From: Nitrospirota bacterium
Lineage (GTDB): Bacteria > Nitrospirota > Thermodesulfovibrionia > Thermodesulfovibrionales > SM23-35
Direction of reading: 5' to 3'
Assembly (NCBI GenBank): GCA_040754395.1
Contig: JBFMCL010000003.1
Span: forward strand, 62,001 to 126,000
Length of the DNA stretch: 64,000 nucleotides
A program made the translations under genes and the position numbers. The notes under the pieces were generated by a model, which saw nothing but the letters and a program-made list of their open reading frames with translations, was not told where the DNA came from and searched no databases. Each line of letters begins with the position of its first letter. Positions within the stretch are counted from its first letter, which is position 1. Positions 35,083 through 44,777 of this stretch are shown here, piece by piece.

Positions 35083-35838
35083 ATGCGGTACATTTACTAC
35101 ATCATTATAATATTCCTTGGATTATCAGCAGTGATCGGATACGAACTGAGGAGCAGGGATAAAGTATCAAAAGATGCCGCCATCATTATCAACGACAGAA
35201 CCATACCCGTTGAAGAATTCAACCGTCTTTACTCCACAAAACCGCCTGACATGAGGGAGAAAAGTGATTTCATCAACTCCCTGATCACAAAAGAACTCCT
35301 TTTGCAGGAATCGAGGAAAACAGGGATAGACAGGGAAGAATCCTTCAGGAGGTCAATACAGAACTACTACGAGCAGTCCCTGATAAAACTGCTCATCGAC
35401 AGGAAATTCGCCACTATGCACATTGAACTCGATGAGAATGAATTCAACAGATATATGTCCCATATCAACAGGAGACTGCATGTAACGATCTTCACGTTCA
35501 AAACTCTGGAAGAGGCCAGACGGGGGGGTTACAGAGAAGAGGAACGAAAAACCATCTCCTTTGGTGACCTTGCCAAAGACATGCGGGAACATCTTACCGA
35601 ACTCAGGGAGGGAGAAACCTCCGAACCGGTAAAGATGGGAGATTCATACGTTGCAGTAAGGCTTGACAGGGCAGAAATCATCCCCGGAGAAATGCCGTCG
35701 GACACCGAGCGGGAGATGATCAGGAAGATGTTGCTTAATGAGAAGAAAGAGAAGGCGATAAACGACTGGATCGCTGACCTCAGAAACAGGGCGTCGGTAA
35801 AAATACTGATAAACGAGGGGGAACAGGGGGAGAAATGA
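35083..35838 (+). CDS. SurA/PpiC-like periplasmic folding-factor protein
   Basis: The protein is 251 residues from the ATG at 35083 with a perfect AGGAGGTG. A membrane anchor or signal (MRYIYYIIIIFLGLSAVIGYEL) is followed by a SurA_N-like helical region (IPVEEFNRLYSTKPP, FINSLITKELLLQES) and then a weak parvulin-like part (FGDLAKDMREHLTELREGETSEPVKMGDSYVAVRLD). Several catalytic parvulin residues are not obvious, so it may be a chaperone only. The end overlaps the HAMP protein gene by four bases. Confidence 0.75.
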   Translation: MRYIYYIIIIFLGLSAVIGYELRSRDKVSKDAAIIINDRTIPVEEFNRLYSTKPPDMREKSDFINSLITKELLLQESRKTGIDREESFRRSIQNYYEQSLIKLLIDRKFATMHIELDENEFNRYMSHINRRLHVTIFTFKTLEEARRGGYREEERKTISFGDLAKDMREHLTELREGETSEPVKMGDSYVAVRLDRAEIIPGEMPSDTEREMIRKMLLNEKKEKAINDWIADLRNRASVKILINEGEQGEK

Positions 35839-36440
35839 AAAGAACATGGAGGAGGAGAAACTACTTTATAAAAAAAGAACTTCAGGGGAAATACATCTTC
35901 AGTTTTTTCATCTTCGTAGTTCTCGGCGGCATTATCTTTACGCTGATCTTCAGCATGCTTTCTGCCAACACGCTGACGATTGTGTATGATAATTACAGCC
36001 TCCAGATAGGCAAAACACCCTTAATCCTCCTGAAAGAGATTCTCAGCGCGCACTGGATATTCATCATTACAGCCGGCCTGGGTGTTGTTATTGTCTCGAT
36101 GTTCCTTACCCACCGTTTTGCCGGCCCGATGTACCGGTTCGAAAAATCCCTGGAGGAAATGAACGCCGGAAATCTGAATTTTCACATCAGGTTGAGGAAA
36201 AAGGATGAGGGAAAGGAACTGGCCGCAATGATAAACCGGCTGATCGACACGCTTTCTGCAAATATCAATGAAATACGCCATTTGACGGGCGAGATTGAAC
36301 GTTCCGCTTCAGAAGCATCACAAGCTCTCAGCAGGAGTGAACAGTGCAGGGAAGCAACAGCCGAAATAGACAAGGTGCGGGATTCGGCAAAAAGGATCAG
36401 GGACATACTATCCCATTTCACAACAAAGAATAATGCATAG
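35835..36440 (+). CDS. Two-helix membrane protein with a HAMP domain
   Basis: This 201-residue protein has two membrane helices (about 24-45 and 73-93) around a short periplasmic loop. A HAMP domain follows (FAGPMYRFEKSLEEMNAGNL), then a coiled coil without a methyl-accepting, kinase or cyclase output domain. Known as a stand-alone HAMP class in some deltaproteobacteria and Nitrospirota. The ATGA junction couples it to the SurA-like gene. It might be a signalling adaptor or a truncated receptor; the sequence does not say. Confidence 0.75.
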   Translation: MKRTWRRRNYFIKKELQGKYIFSFFIFVVLGGIIFTLIFSMLSANTLTIVYDNYSLQIGKTPLILLKEILSAHWIFIITAGLGVVIVSMFLTHRFAGPMYRFEKSLEEMNAGNLNFHIRLRKKDEGKELAAMINRLIDTLSANINEIRHLTGEIERSASEASQALSRSEQCREATAEIDKVRDSAKRIRDILSHFTTKNNA

Positions 36441-36442
36441 GT

Positions 36443-36976
36443 ATGCAGGCAATCCTTTTAAAGGTATTTCTTGTCTGCGTTATTGTCCTGCTGACATCCT
36501 CAGGAGCATCGGGCACTGAACTGAAGTCGCGGTTCACGACCGTTGTCTACGAGAATGAAGAACAGTTAAGAAGATTCAATAAGGAAATCTATCTCGGAAG
36601 CCTCTCCTATCTTCTCAGAAATAAAAAAAGCATTACCGTTGGTGAAGAAGTCAAAAATAAGCTGGATATCCTTGTCGAGAGGGTGGAATCAATCCTCGAG
36701 ATGTTTCCGCAGGAAGTCAGATTCACAGTGATGCTTCTTTCCTCGGATAAGGACGTGCAGAAGATATACAGGGCAAAATTCGGAAAAGACGTTGAATATA
36801 TCGCGTTCTATTCCCCAAAGGACAGAACGATATTCGTTTCAGTAAGAGATGTGGATACCGGCATCCTCGCGCATGAAATTGCACATGTTATCATAGATTT
36901 GTACTATGGAATATCGACTCCCACAAAGATCCATGAAGTGCTTGCGCAGTATGTCGAAAAACACCTCATGGATTAG
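36443..36976 (+). CDS. Secreted HEXXH-type putative metallopeptidase
   Basis: This 177-residue protein has a signal peptide (MQAILLKVFLVCVIVLLTSSGASG). The zinc motif HEIAHVI stands near residue 145, with an Glu-containing helix 20 residues later (KIHEVLAQYVEKHL) that could supply the third ligand. It is small for a peptidase and may act on cell-wall or surface proteins. It starts two bases after the HAMP gene, so three envelope genes form one operon. Family unknown; catalytic role inferred from motif only. Confidence 0.65.
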   Translation: MQAILLKVFLVCVIVLLTSSGASGTELKSRFTTVVYENEEQLRRFNKEIYLGSLSYLLRNKKSITVGEEVKNKLDILVERVESILEMFPQEVRFTVMLLSSDKDVQKIYRAKFGKDVEYIAFYSPKDRTIFVSVRDVDTGILAHEIAHVIIDLYYGISTPTKIHEVLAQYVEKHLMD

Positions 36977-37022
36977 GGAATGAAGAACCCTTTCCAACGG
37001 CCAGATACCTTCTCAGTATTAC

Positions 37023-37508
37023 TTACGGAGCTGACGGGCTTGCAGGACTCAGAGTTCCGCCTCCTGGTGCACCGCCGGGCAGACCGATCTCAACAGGAGT
37101 AAGACCTCCAGCCAACGCAGGACTGTATCCAAGCCCTGTTTCGAGAATCTCTGCCACAGCCCCCGGATCTATTCCGGCCTCTATGGCACAGCGCGAGCAG
37201 ACATCAGAAGTTGTGCCCGCCTCCAGTGCACCGGTAATGATCTGTTCAAGGCTGCCTTCTGCCTCAATCCCGCATTTGACCACCAAACATGCATCATGGC
37301 CCATCAGAATGCAGGTCTTCACCACTTCCTTCGTATTCAGACCTTCGGAGATCGCATTCTTTACCACCTTGCAGATGTCCTTGTTTTCATTAAATTTCCT
37401 GGCAAGGACATCCCTCAGCGTTTCTTCGGCACCGAGAGATCCTGCGTAAAAGGTGGAAAGCGCCAGCATGACAGCCGCAAGAAATGTTATTGTTGTTCTT
37501 ATCTTCAT
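37023..37508 (-). CDS. Small secreted cysteine-containing protein
   Basis: This 161-residue exported protein has a signal peptide (MKIRTTITFLAAVMLALSTF) and six cysteines in the mature part. The middle has a periodic helical pattern (ICKVVKNAISEGLNTKEVVKTC, then CLVVKCGIEAEGSLEQIITGAL). The tail is Gly/Pro/Ser-rich (GGAPGGGTLSPASPSAP). I recognise it as a type of conserved secreted protein but not its function. A GGAGG-like site precedes the ATG. It is a single gene, convergent with the peptidase gene. Confidence 0.7.
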   Translation of the reverse strand: MKIRTTITFLAAVMLALSTFYAGSLGAEETLRDVLARKFNENKDICKVVKNAISEGLNTKEVVKTCILMGHDACLVVKCGIEAEGSLEQIITGALEAGTTSDVCSRCAIEAGIDPGAVAEILETGLGYSPALAGGLTPVEIGLPGGAPGGGTLSPASPSAP

Positions 37509-37813
37509 TTTGCCTCCTGCTTTTGTTATATCAGAATAAAAAAGACTATGTCAAAAAAATATTTGCAAAAAGCATACCCGAAACCGGACACCTCCATTTG
37601 CCAGATAATTTCCATGAGTATTGAATTAATATTATTTTTAAATAACTTATATTATTGCTGCAACTAAGTTCTCCATAACCGTCTGACTGCAGACAATACA
37701 GGACAAAAAATCGTCAGCATGCCGCCGTAAAATGTCATTACGGAGTCCCCGGGGTCAGGACACAGACAACTCCACATCTTTCTGCGTTTTTGATGTATGA
37801 TAGAAAGCAGACA
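37509..37813. other. Divergent AT-rich intergenic region before the zinc transporter
   Basis: This 305-base gap holds an A/T-rich core (about 37618-37655, with ATTAATATTATTTTTAAATAAC). It sits between the secreted-protein gene and the metal-binding protein gene. A metal-responsive operator (Zur- or Fur-type) would be expected here, but I find no convincing palindrome. No small gene is recognised. Confidence 0.35.
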
Positions 37814-38695
37814 ATGCTCAAAAAATTGACGACATTGACACTGGTTTTTTGCGTTCTGGCAGTTGCTGACTTCTCTTATGCAGGGAAAGTTAAGGTGATC
37901 ACAAGCATCGCACCCCTTGCTGACTTTGCGAGGCAGGTCGGACAAGAACGGGCAGAGGTAATACTGCTGCTTCCCCCGGGTGCAAGTCCCCATGTATATG
38001 AACCCACTCCAAAGACACTGCGCTATGCTGCCGAGGCCCGTATTTTCATCAAGATCGGGGCCGGCCTGGAGTTCTGGGCTGAAAAAATAATAAAGTCGGT
38101 GGAGAACAAAAAAATCATCATCGTTGATTCCTCTTCCGGTGTTCAGCTGATAGGATCATATGATACCGCACATCGTCACGGTTCCTCAGGCAATGATCCC
38201 CATATCTGGCTTGACCCGCAGATCGCGATGGATATTATCAGAAAAATCGAGGAGGCATTCATCCGCGCAGACCCCACCGGTGCTGAGTACTACAGAAAGA
38301 ATGCGGCGATATATCGGGAGGCTCTTTCCAGACTCGATAGAGAGATATCTGCACGGGTCGGAGCTTTCAGGACAAAAGAATATGTCACATTCCATCCGGC
38401 CTGGAACTATTTCTCGCGGAGATACGGCCTCAGGGTAGCAGGAGTTATCGAGGAGGCTCCGGGAAAGGAGCCGGGTCCGAAACATATCGCCCATATTATC
38501 AAAGAAATCAGACGCATAGGGAGCAAAGTGGTATTTGTCGAACCTCAGTTTAATCCCAAGATCGCAAAGGTAATCGCAAAAGACAGCGGAGCAAAAACTC
38601 TGTATCTCGATCCAATCGGAGGCCAGTTGGGCAGGGAGACGTACATTGATATGATGAGATATAATATTGCGGTCATGGAAAGTGTCATGAAATAA
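37814..38695 (+). CDS. znuA: Metal ABC transporter, substrate-binding protein (ZnuA-like)
   Basis: The protein is 293 residues from the ATG at 37814 (MLKKLTTLTLVFCVLAVADFSYA is the signal peptide). Family landmarks are ITSIAPLADFARQVGQ, GASPHVYEPTPKT (His ligand), NDPHIWLDPQ, TFHPAWNYFSRRYGL (His ligand) and LYLDPIGG (acidic ligand). The His-rich loop typical of zinc forms is short (AHRHGSSGNDPH). The ATPase and permease follow on the same strand. Zinc is more likely than manganese, but this is not certain. Confidence 0.88.
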   Translation: MLKKLTTLTLVFCVLAVADFSYAGKVKVITSIAPLADFARQVGQERAEVILLLPPGASPHVYEPTPKTLRYAAEARIFIKIGAGLEFWAEKIIKSVENKKIIIVDSSSGVQLIGSYDTAHRHGSSGNDPHIWLDPQIAMDIIRKIEEAFIRADPTGAEYYRKNAAIYREALSRLDREISARVGAFRTKEYVTFHPAWNYFSRRYGLRVAGVIEEAPGKEPGPKHIAHIIKEIRRIGSKVVFVEPQFNPKIAKVIAKDSGAKTLYLDPIGGQLGRETYIDMMRYNIAVMESVMK

Positions 38696-38830
38696 TTGAA
38701 AAGGATGTGCATATTCCTTCCTTTTTCCCCATGCGAAAAGAAAGGTTTGCACAGGTCCTCTGTAGATAATTACCAGACAGTAACAAAGGCATCTCCTGAA
38801 TTCCCGGATTCAGGCCCCTGAAGAGTGTTG

Positions 38831-39610
38831 ATGAAATCTGTCGATATACAGAATCTTACGGTAAAAATGAATGGCCGTGAAGTCCTTTCCGGGATCAACC
38901 TCTCCCTGAATGAAGGCATTTTTCTCGGGATTGTCGGTCCGAACGGCGGTGGCAAGACCACGCTTCTCAGAGCAATCCTTGGCTTGATAAAGCCGATATC
39001 CGGGATGATTCTTATCTTCGGCAGAAGTCCGGAAGACGTACTGAAAAACAACGGCAGCATGTTCGGGTATCTTCCCCAGATTTCCAAGACATCTCCTGAC
39101 TTTCCCATCAGAACTGTCGATCTGGTCATGATGGGGAGATACAGCAGGGTCGGCATGCTGCGGTGGCCCCGGGAAGCGGACAGGAGGAAAGCGCTGGAAT
39201 ACATGTCGATGATGGGGATTGAGGACCTGCAGCATGTGCCGTTCGGCGAACTCTCCGGCGGACAGCAGCAACGGGCTTCAATCGCACGCGCACTTGCGGG
39301 CGAACCGAGGATTCTGGTCATGGATGAACCGAATACCGGTATCGATGTCATCGGTCAGGGAGACTTTTACCATCTCCTGAAAGGTCTCCAGAAAAAATTC
39401 AACCTCACCATCCTCATGGCATCACATGACATAGGTACCATCCCGGCATATATTGACGAAATCGCATGCCTCAATTACACGTTCCACTATCAGGGGAACC
39501 CCATCGGAGCCCTCAATGAGACAGTCCTTACCTCCCTGTACGGCAAGAACGTTGACCTCCTCCAGCATACGGACATCTGCGAGAAGTGCGAACGGCTGCG
39601 GAGGGCGTAA
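38831..39610 (+). CDS. znuC: Metal ABC transporter, ATP-binding protein (ZnuC-like)
   Basis: This 259-residue ATPase has Walker A in GPNGGGKTTLLRAI, the ABC signature LSGGQQQRASIARAL, Walker B with ILVMDEPN and the switch His in MASHDI. The C-terminus has CEKCERLRR, a CXXC pair that could bind metal. It lies 135 bases after the binding protein and seven before the permease. In-frame GTG and TTG codons precede the ATG at 38831, so the start could be two codons earlier. Confidence 0.92.
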   Translation: MKSVDIQNLTVKMNGREVLSGINLSLNEGIFLGIVGPNGGGKTTLLRAILGLIKPISGMILIFGRSPEDVLKNNGSMFGYLPQISKTSPDFPIRTVDLVMMGRYSRVGMLRWPREADRRKALEYMSMMGIEDLQHVPFGELSGGQQQRASIARALAGEPRILVMDEPNTGIDVIGQGDFYHLLKGLQKKFNLTILMASHDIGTIPAYIDEIACLNYTFHYQGNPIGALNETVLTSLYGKNVDLLQHTDICEKCERLRRA

Positions 39611-39617
39611 GAAGGCG

Positions 39618-40418
39618 ATGGTCGAATTTCTCAGTTCATCCTTCATGCAGAAAGCCCTCTTCACAGGGGTCATCGTCAGTCTGCTGTCAGGCATTGTGTC
39701 AGTCTTCGTCGTCCTCCGCAAGATGTCGTTCATCGGCGCGGGCATCTCCCATGCCGCGTTCGGCGGAGTGGCGGTTGGGTTCTTTACAGGCATCAATCCC
39801 CTCATTACCGCAATCGGGTATGCTATTGCAGTCGCCCTCGGCATCGAATTTGTCAGCAGACGGGGGAAGGTATCGGAGGACGCCTCAATCGGGATATTCT
39901 TTGCGAGCTCGATGGCTCTCGGAATCGTGCTGATCAGTCTCTCAAAAGAGTATACCGTCGACCTCTTTGGCTATCTTTTCGGAAGCATACTCGCAATTAC
40001 CGCAGACGAGGTAATCCTCTCCTCGGTGATTGCCGTGCTTGTTGTCGGTGTTATCCTGCTGTTTCTTAAAGAATTGTATATGACAACATATAATGAGGAG
40101 ATTGCCCGCGTGAGCGGCATCCCGGTAAGGGCTGTCAATACTCTTTTTCTGGTGTTTCTTTCGGTCTCGATCGTCGTGACCATGAAAATCGTGGGCATTA
40201 TTCTCGTCTCAGCGCTGCTTGTCATCCCGGGAGCGACGGCTCAGCTGTTTGCAAAGAACCTGTATTTCATGATGATGCTGTCGTGCGGAGTAGCAGTCTT
40301 TTCAACAGTGCTGGGCCTTTTTCTTTCCTATCAGTTCGATATGGCCCCCGGCGGCAGTATTGTGCTGACAGCTACGGCAGTCTTCATGTGCGCGCTGCTC
40401 ATCAAGAGAAAGCGGTAA
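39618..40418 (+). CDS. znuB: Metal ABC transporter, permease (ZnuB-like)
   Basis: The permease is 266 residues from the ATG at 39618 (AAGAAGG before it); a longer frame overlapping znuC is rejected. About eight membrane helices are visible, with family motifs FIGAGISHAAFGGVAVGF and the late KIVGIILVSALLVIPGATAQ. It forms the inner-membrane channel of the zinc-type transporter with the two preceding genes. The gene is convergent with hisG across 150 bases in which nothing is recognised. Confidence 0.92.
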   Translation: MVEFLSSSFMQKALFTGVIVSLLSGIVSVFVVLRKMSFIGAGISHAAFGGVAVGFFTGINPLITAIGYAIAVALGIEFVSRRGKVSEDASIGIFFASSMALGIVLISLSKEYTVDLFGYLFGSILAITADEVILSSVIAVLVVGVILLFLKELYMTTYNEEIARVSGIPVRAVNTLFLVFLSVSIVVTMKIVGIILVSALLVIPGATAQLFAKNLYFMMMLSCGVAVFSTVLGLFLSYQFDMAPGGSIVLTATAVFMCALLIKRKR

Positions 40419-40568
40419 GATTTTCTGATATATGGGGGAGCCCCTCTATCGCGCGAACCTATCACCCCGTGACATGTTGCCATACAAGAACTGCGGCGTT
40501 TTCCACATTGCAATTTTTACGGCAGGCAATCACGCCCGATGATGAAAAAGGTCACTCTCCGGATTTCC

Positions 40569-41444
40569 TTAGGGGATGACCTTATTCAGCGGATATTCGA
40601 CAATGCCTGACGCACCTGCCATCTTCAGCTTCGGGATGAGTTCACGGACAAGTTTCTCGTTGATCATTACCTCGAGTGCATACCATCCCTCATCAGACAA
40701 TGCTGATATGGTAGGAGAATGCATAGCGGAAAGAAGGCTCATCACTCTTTTCAGGGATTTTGCGGGCACATTCATTTTGAGCCCGACTTTTTCCTCGGCA
40801 GCGAGTGCGCCTTTCAGCAGCAGAACGATATTCTCCATCTTCTGCTGTTTCCACTTGTCCTGCCAGGCCTTTCTGTTGGAGATAAACCGCGTGCTTGACT
40901 GAAGGATGGTATCGATGATTCTGAGGTTGTTGGCTCTCAGTGACGTCCCCGTTTCAGTAAGTTCCACGATCGCATCGGCAAGATGCGGCGGTTTCACCTC
41001 TGTTGCTCCCCAGGAAAAATCCACGTCCGCCTTTACCCCTTTAGCCCTGAGATATCTTTTCGTGAACCCGACAAGTTCGGTTGCAATGCGCTTCCCCCTG
41101 AGGTCCTTAACAGTCCTGATTTTGGAATCATTCGGGACTGCAATGACCCACTTTACCGGCCGCAGCCCCTCTTTTGCATAAATCAGTTCGGCAACCTCTT
41201 GAACGGACACATTCTGCTCCATTATCCAGTCCTTGCCGGTGAGCCCGCAGTCGAGAATCCCGGCCTCGACATAGCCTGCCATCTCCTGTGCCCTGATCAG
41301 CATCGCCTCGATTTCCATGTCATCGAATGACGGATAATAAGACCTGGTTGAAATGGTGATATGGTAACCAGCCTTTCTGAAGAGCTTCAATGTTGATTCC
41401 TGAAGGCTTCCCTTCGGGAGCCCGAGTTTTAAGATCTTGCCCAT
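40569..41444 (-). CDS. hisG: ATP phosphoribosyltransferase, long form
   Basis: The enzyme is 291 residues from the ATG at 41444 (AGGTGG upstream). It catalyses the first step of histidine synthesis, joining ATP and PRPP. Landmarks are [13 protein letters not shown], the phosphoribosyl loop [14 protein letters not shown], and the C-terminal ACT-like domain found in the long form (about residues 215-291), which mediates histidine feedback and needs no HisZ. It is not clustered with other his genes here. Confidence 0.95.
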   Translation of the reverse strand: MGKILKLGLPKGSLQESTLKLFRKAGYHITISTRSYYPSFDDMEIEAMLIRAQEMAGYVEAGILDCGLTGKDWIMEQNVSVQEVAELIYAKEGLRPVKWVIAVPNDSKIRTVKDLRGKRIATELVGFTKRYLRAKGVKADVDFSWGATEVKPPHLADAIVELTETGTSLRANNLRIIDTILQSSTRFISNRKAWQDKWKQQKMENIVLLLKGALAAEEKVGLKMNVPAKSLKRVMSLLSAMHSPTISALSDEGWYALEVMINEKLVRELIPKLKMAGASGIVEYPLNKVIP

Positions 41445-41558
41445 GCTTCCACCTTTCAAAATAAGTGATTCTATCCCTGTGATATAATGAAATTATACTT
41501 TAGCATATTGCTCTTGCCGATACAACCGGATTGAGAAATAGTACATACACCAAGATAC

Positions 41559-44500
41559 ATGAACTGCCCCGAAGCGTATCTGCGAGGAAATTTTTCTGCT
41601 GACATGGATATAACACCTTTATCGCACATTATCAGGGAGGGCCTGTATTCCCCGCGCATCTGCAATCTGCCCGGTTCCTCTGCCGCTCTTTTTCTCGCGC
41701 TTTGCAGGGAGCCCTTTGTTGCGCTCGAACCTACCGAAGAACGTGCGGAAGATCTCTGCAGAGACATCAATTTCTTCAGGGACATGCTGCAACGCGCGCA
41801 TGTCATTCTCCTTCCGGAGCCGGACGGGCCGTCCCTCGCAGGAGAGAGGGCAAAGGCCGTGTTTTCCCTCGGGGAAAATGACTCTCTTGTCAGCTCGGCC
41901 AGGAACTTTTCATCACCAATCTGGTCGAAGCAGGGGATACAGGAAAATGCGATTCCGCTGAGAAAGGGTCAAGAGATACACAGAGAGGATATTGAATACA
42001 GGCTCCGCGAGATAGGGTATGCGAGTGTTCCTCTTGTTTCTGAAAAAGGGGAATACAGCCGGCGCGGATGGCTCCTGGATATCTTCTCCTCCACCGGAAA
42101 ATCTCCTGTGAGAATCGAATTCTTCGGCGACTGTATCGAAAGTATCAGGTCCTTTGACATTGCTACCCAGAGATCAACCGATGATATTTCCGAGGTACTG
42201 ATCTTTCCGGCAAAGGAACCGGCTTCAGGAATCCCCCTGTCCGGACTGATGAAGGGAGCAAAGCATTTTATCTCTGATACTGTGCAGGAACAGGACAGGT
42301 TTCCTGCAGATGCGGTGTTTTTTTCACGATTCTCCGTCAAAGGGTCAGGGTATGATTCCGGCGCGATTCCGATAAGAGGACATGGCATCATGCATGAAGA
42401 GAGAAAGTCTCTTGAGGATTTCCCTTCGGGTATCGCAAAACTTCAGAGGGAAAACAGGATAGCGATCATCGCCTCATCGACAGGTCAGGCAGACCGGCTT
42501 AGGGATACTCTGAGCGCGGGCGGCATAACTGCTCCGCTCATAGACAGGGAAGACATCATCTCATACCGGGGCAAAGTTTCAGTAACACTCGGCAGCCTTT
42601 CGGAAGGGCTCTTTTTCCCCGGATTCATGATGCTTACCGAGAAAGAGATCTTCGGCGGGAGACCCCGGCACAGATCGCTCAGGAAATCAAAGGTTTCAAA
42701 GCTTCTGACCTCGCTTGACGACCTCAGGCCGGGCGACTTCGTCGTGCATAAGGACCACGGCATAGGGAGGTTTCACGGACTGCTGCAGCAGGCCACTGAA
42801 GGCGTTGCCGAAGAGCTCATGCTCATAGAGTATGAAGGAGGACGGTTATATCTGCCTCTCCAGGGAATCAACAGGATAGCGAAGTACCACACCGAGGAAG
42901 GCATCGTGCCGAAGGTTGACAGGCTCGGCGGAAAAACCTGGCACAAGACGAAAGAGCGGGCAAGGAAAAAGATTCATGACATGGCTGAGAAGCTCATCTC
43001 TCTCTACGCCGAAAGAGAACTGCACAAGGGATTTTGTTTCAGCCGGGATACGGAACTTCACCGTGAGTTCGACAGTTTCTTCCCCTATGAGGCGACGCCG
43101 GATCAGCTCAGCGCGATTGAAGACATTAAAAAGGATATGGAATCAAAAAGGCCGATGGACAGACTCGTATGCGGAGATGTCGGGTACGGCAAGACAGAAG
43201 TCGCCATGCGGGCAGCGTTCAAGGCGGTATATGACGGGAGGCAGGTTGCGGTACTCGTTCCGACCACCATTCTCTGCGAACAGCATTACCGGACATTCAT
43301 AACCAGGTTCTCTGCATTTCCTGTCAGCATCGACTACCTCAGCAGGTTCAAGTCCGCGCGCGAACAGAAGAAGACGCTCAGTGCCGTATCACAGGGCAAT
43401 ATAGATATCATAATCGGCACTCATGCACTTCTCGGCAGCAGGGTACGCTTTCATAATCTCGGCCTGCTTGTGATCGATGAGGAGCACAGGTTCGGGGTGA
43501 GGCAGAAAGAAAAGATCAAGGAACTCAGGAAAGGCATTGACATCATCACCCTGACCGCAACACCCATCCCGAGAACGCTGCACATGGCGCTTTCCAGCAT
43601 ACGGGACATGAGCGTGATTGAAACACCCCCGGAGGAGAGACTTGCCGTGAAAAGCACCGTTTCGGTATTCGACGAGGCCCTGATCAGGGACTGCATTGCA
43701 AAGGAAATGGAACGGCACGGGCAGGTCTTCTTCGTGCATAACAGGATAAAGGATATCTATAAGCTCGCCGGTTATGTCGCGAAACTGCTGCCGCCTGTCA
43801 GGATGGCGGTTGCGCACGGACAGATGAGCGAACGGGAGCTCGAGAAGGTAATGCACGCCTTCTATGCACAGGAAACGGATGTGCTTGTATCAACAGCGAT
43901 TATAGGGTCCGGACTCGATATCCCTTCAGCAAACACCATACTTGTCAACAGGGCTGATATGATGGGGCTCGCAGATCTGTACCAGCTTCGGGGACGTGTC
44001 GGGAGAGGGAATACAAGGGCATTTGCCTATTTCCTTATTCCGGGCGAGGATATTGTCACTGAAGAGGCAAAGAAAAGGCTGCAGGCGATTCAGGAGATGA
44101 GTTACCTTGGCGCGGGATTCAGGCTGGCCCTGAAGGATCTCGAAATCAGGGGAGCCGGGAATCTTCTCGGCGCTGAACAGTCAGGACACATCCATGCACT
44201 GGGGTTTGACCTGTACATGGAGATGCTCGAAAACGCAGTGGCTGAACTGAAAGGCCTCCCGGTCGAGGAAGAGTTTGAGACGTCAATCAAATTAGCAGTT
44301 GAAGCTTATATCCCTGAGAGTTACACGGAGGACATCACGCTGCGGCTGAGCCTCTACAGAAGAATCGGTTCCGCAAGATCAGAAGAGGAGATCATCTCTA
44401 TCGGGGAAGAAATGAAGGACAGGTTCGGACCTGTGCCTGAAGAGGTCAGGAACCTTCTCTTCGTGATGAAACTGAAAATCCTCGCACGGGAGCTGCGCGT

Positions 44501-44726
44501 GACCAGAATACAGGACAATCGTGGAAGGATACGCATTCTCTTCTCACCTGACACAGGAATCGAACCCAAAGACATCTTCATGCTCAGGGAGAAAACGCAG
44601 GCCCGGATGAGGTTCCTTCCGGACGGGTTCGAGATCGATGCGCAGAACCTTTCATGGACAGAAACATATGACACCATTTCCGGTCTGCTGAAAGAACTGC
44701 TGACGGCTCCCTCTTTACTTGTCTGA
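41559..44726 (+). CDS. mfd: Transcription-repair coupling factor Mfd
   Basis: This 1055-residue translocase pushes stalled RNA polymerase off damaged DNA and recruits UvrA. Domains in order are a UvrB-like N-terminal region (to about 330), the polymerase-interaction domain (DLRPGDFVVHKDHGIGRFHGL), a RecG-type helicase with Walker A GDVGYGKTEVAMRAA and DEEH box, motif VI region QLRGRVGRG, and a C-terminal TRCF domain. The protein is slightly shorter than the E. coli enzyme, mostly at the N-terminus. It is a single gene, divergent from hisG. Confidence 0.97.
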   Translation: MNCPEAYLRGNFSADMDITPLSHIIREGLYSPRICNLPGSSAALFLALCREPFVALEPTEERAEDLCRDINFFRDMLQRAHVILLPEPDGPSLAGERAKAVFSLGENDSLVSSARNFSSPIWSKQGIQENAIPLRKGQEIHREDIEYRLREIGYASVPLVSEKGEYSRRGWLLDIFSSTGKSPVRIEFFGDCIESIRSFDIATQRSTDDISEVLIFPAKEPASGIPLSGLMKGAKHFISDTVQEQDRFPADAVFFSRFSVKGSGYDSGAIPIRGHGIMHEERKSLEDFPSGIAKLQRENRIAIIASSTGQADRLRDTLSAGGITAPLIDREDIISYRGKVSVTLGSLSEGLFFPGFMMLTEKEIFGGRPRHRSLRKSKVSKLLTSLDDLRPGDFVVHKDHGIGRFHGLLQQATEGVAEELMLIEYEGGRLYLPLQGINRIAKYHTEEGIVPKVDRLGGKTWHKTKERARKKIHDMAEKLISLYAERELHKGFCFSRDTELHREFDSFFPYEATPDQLSAIEDIKKDMESKRPMDRLVCGDVGYGKTEVAMRAAFKAVYDGRQVAVLVPTTILCEQHYRTFITRFSAFPVSIDYLSRFKSAREQKKTLSAVSQGNIDIIIGTHALLGSRVRFHNLGLLVIDEEHRFGVRQKEKIKELRKGIDIITLTATPIPRTLHMALSSIRDMSVIETPPEERLAVKSTVSVFDEALIRDCIAKEMERHGQVFFVHNRIKDIYKLAGYVAKLLPPVRMAVAHGQMSERELEKVMHAFYAQETDVLVSTAIIGSGLDIPSANTILVNRADMMGLADLYQLRGRVGRGNTRAFAYFLIPGEDIVTEEAKKRLQAIQEMSYLGAGFRLALKDLEIRGAGNLLGAEQSGHIHALGFDLYMEMLENAVAELKGLPVEEEFETSIKLAVEAYIPESYTEDITLRLSLYRRIGSARSEEEIISIGEEMKDRFGPVPEEVRNLLFVMKLKILARELRVTRIQDNRGRIRILFSPDTGIEPKDIFMLREKTQARMRFLPDGFEIDAQNLSWTETYDTISGLLKELLTAPSLLV

Positions 44727-44777
44727 CCTTTTCTGATACTTTTAATAAGATCCCATGCTGTATCCAAGGAGACAAAA

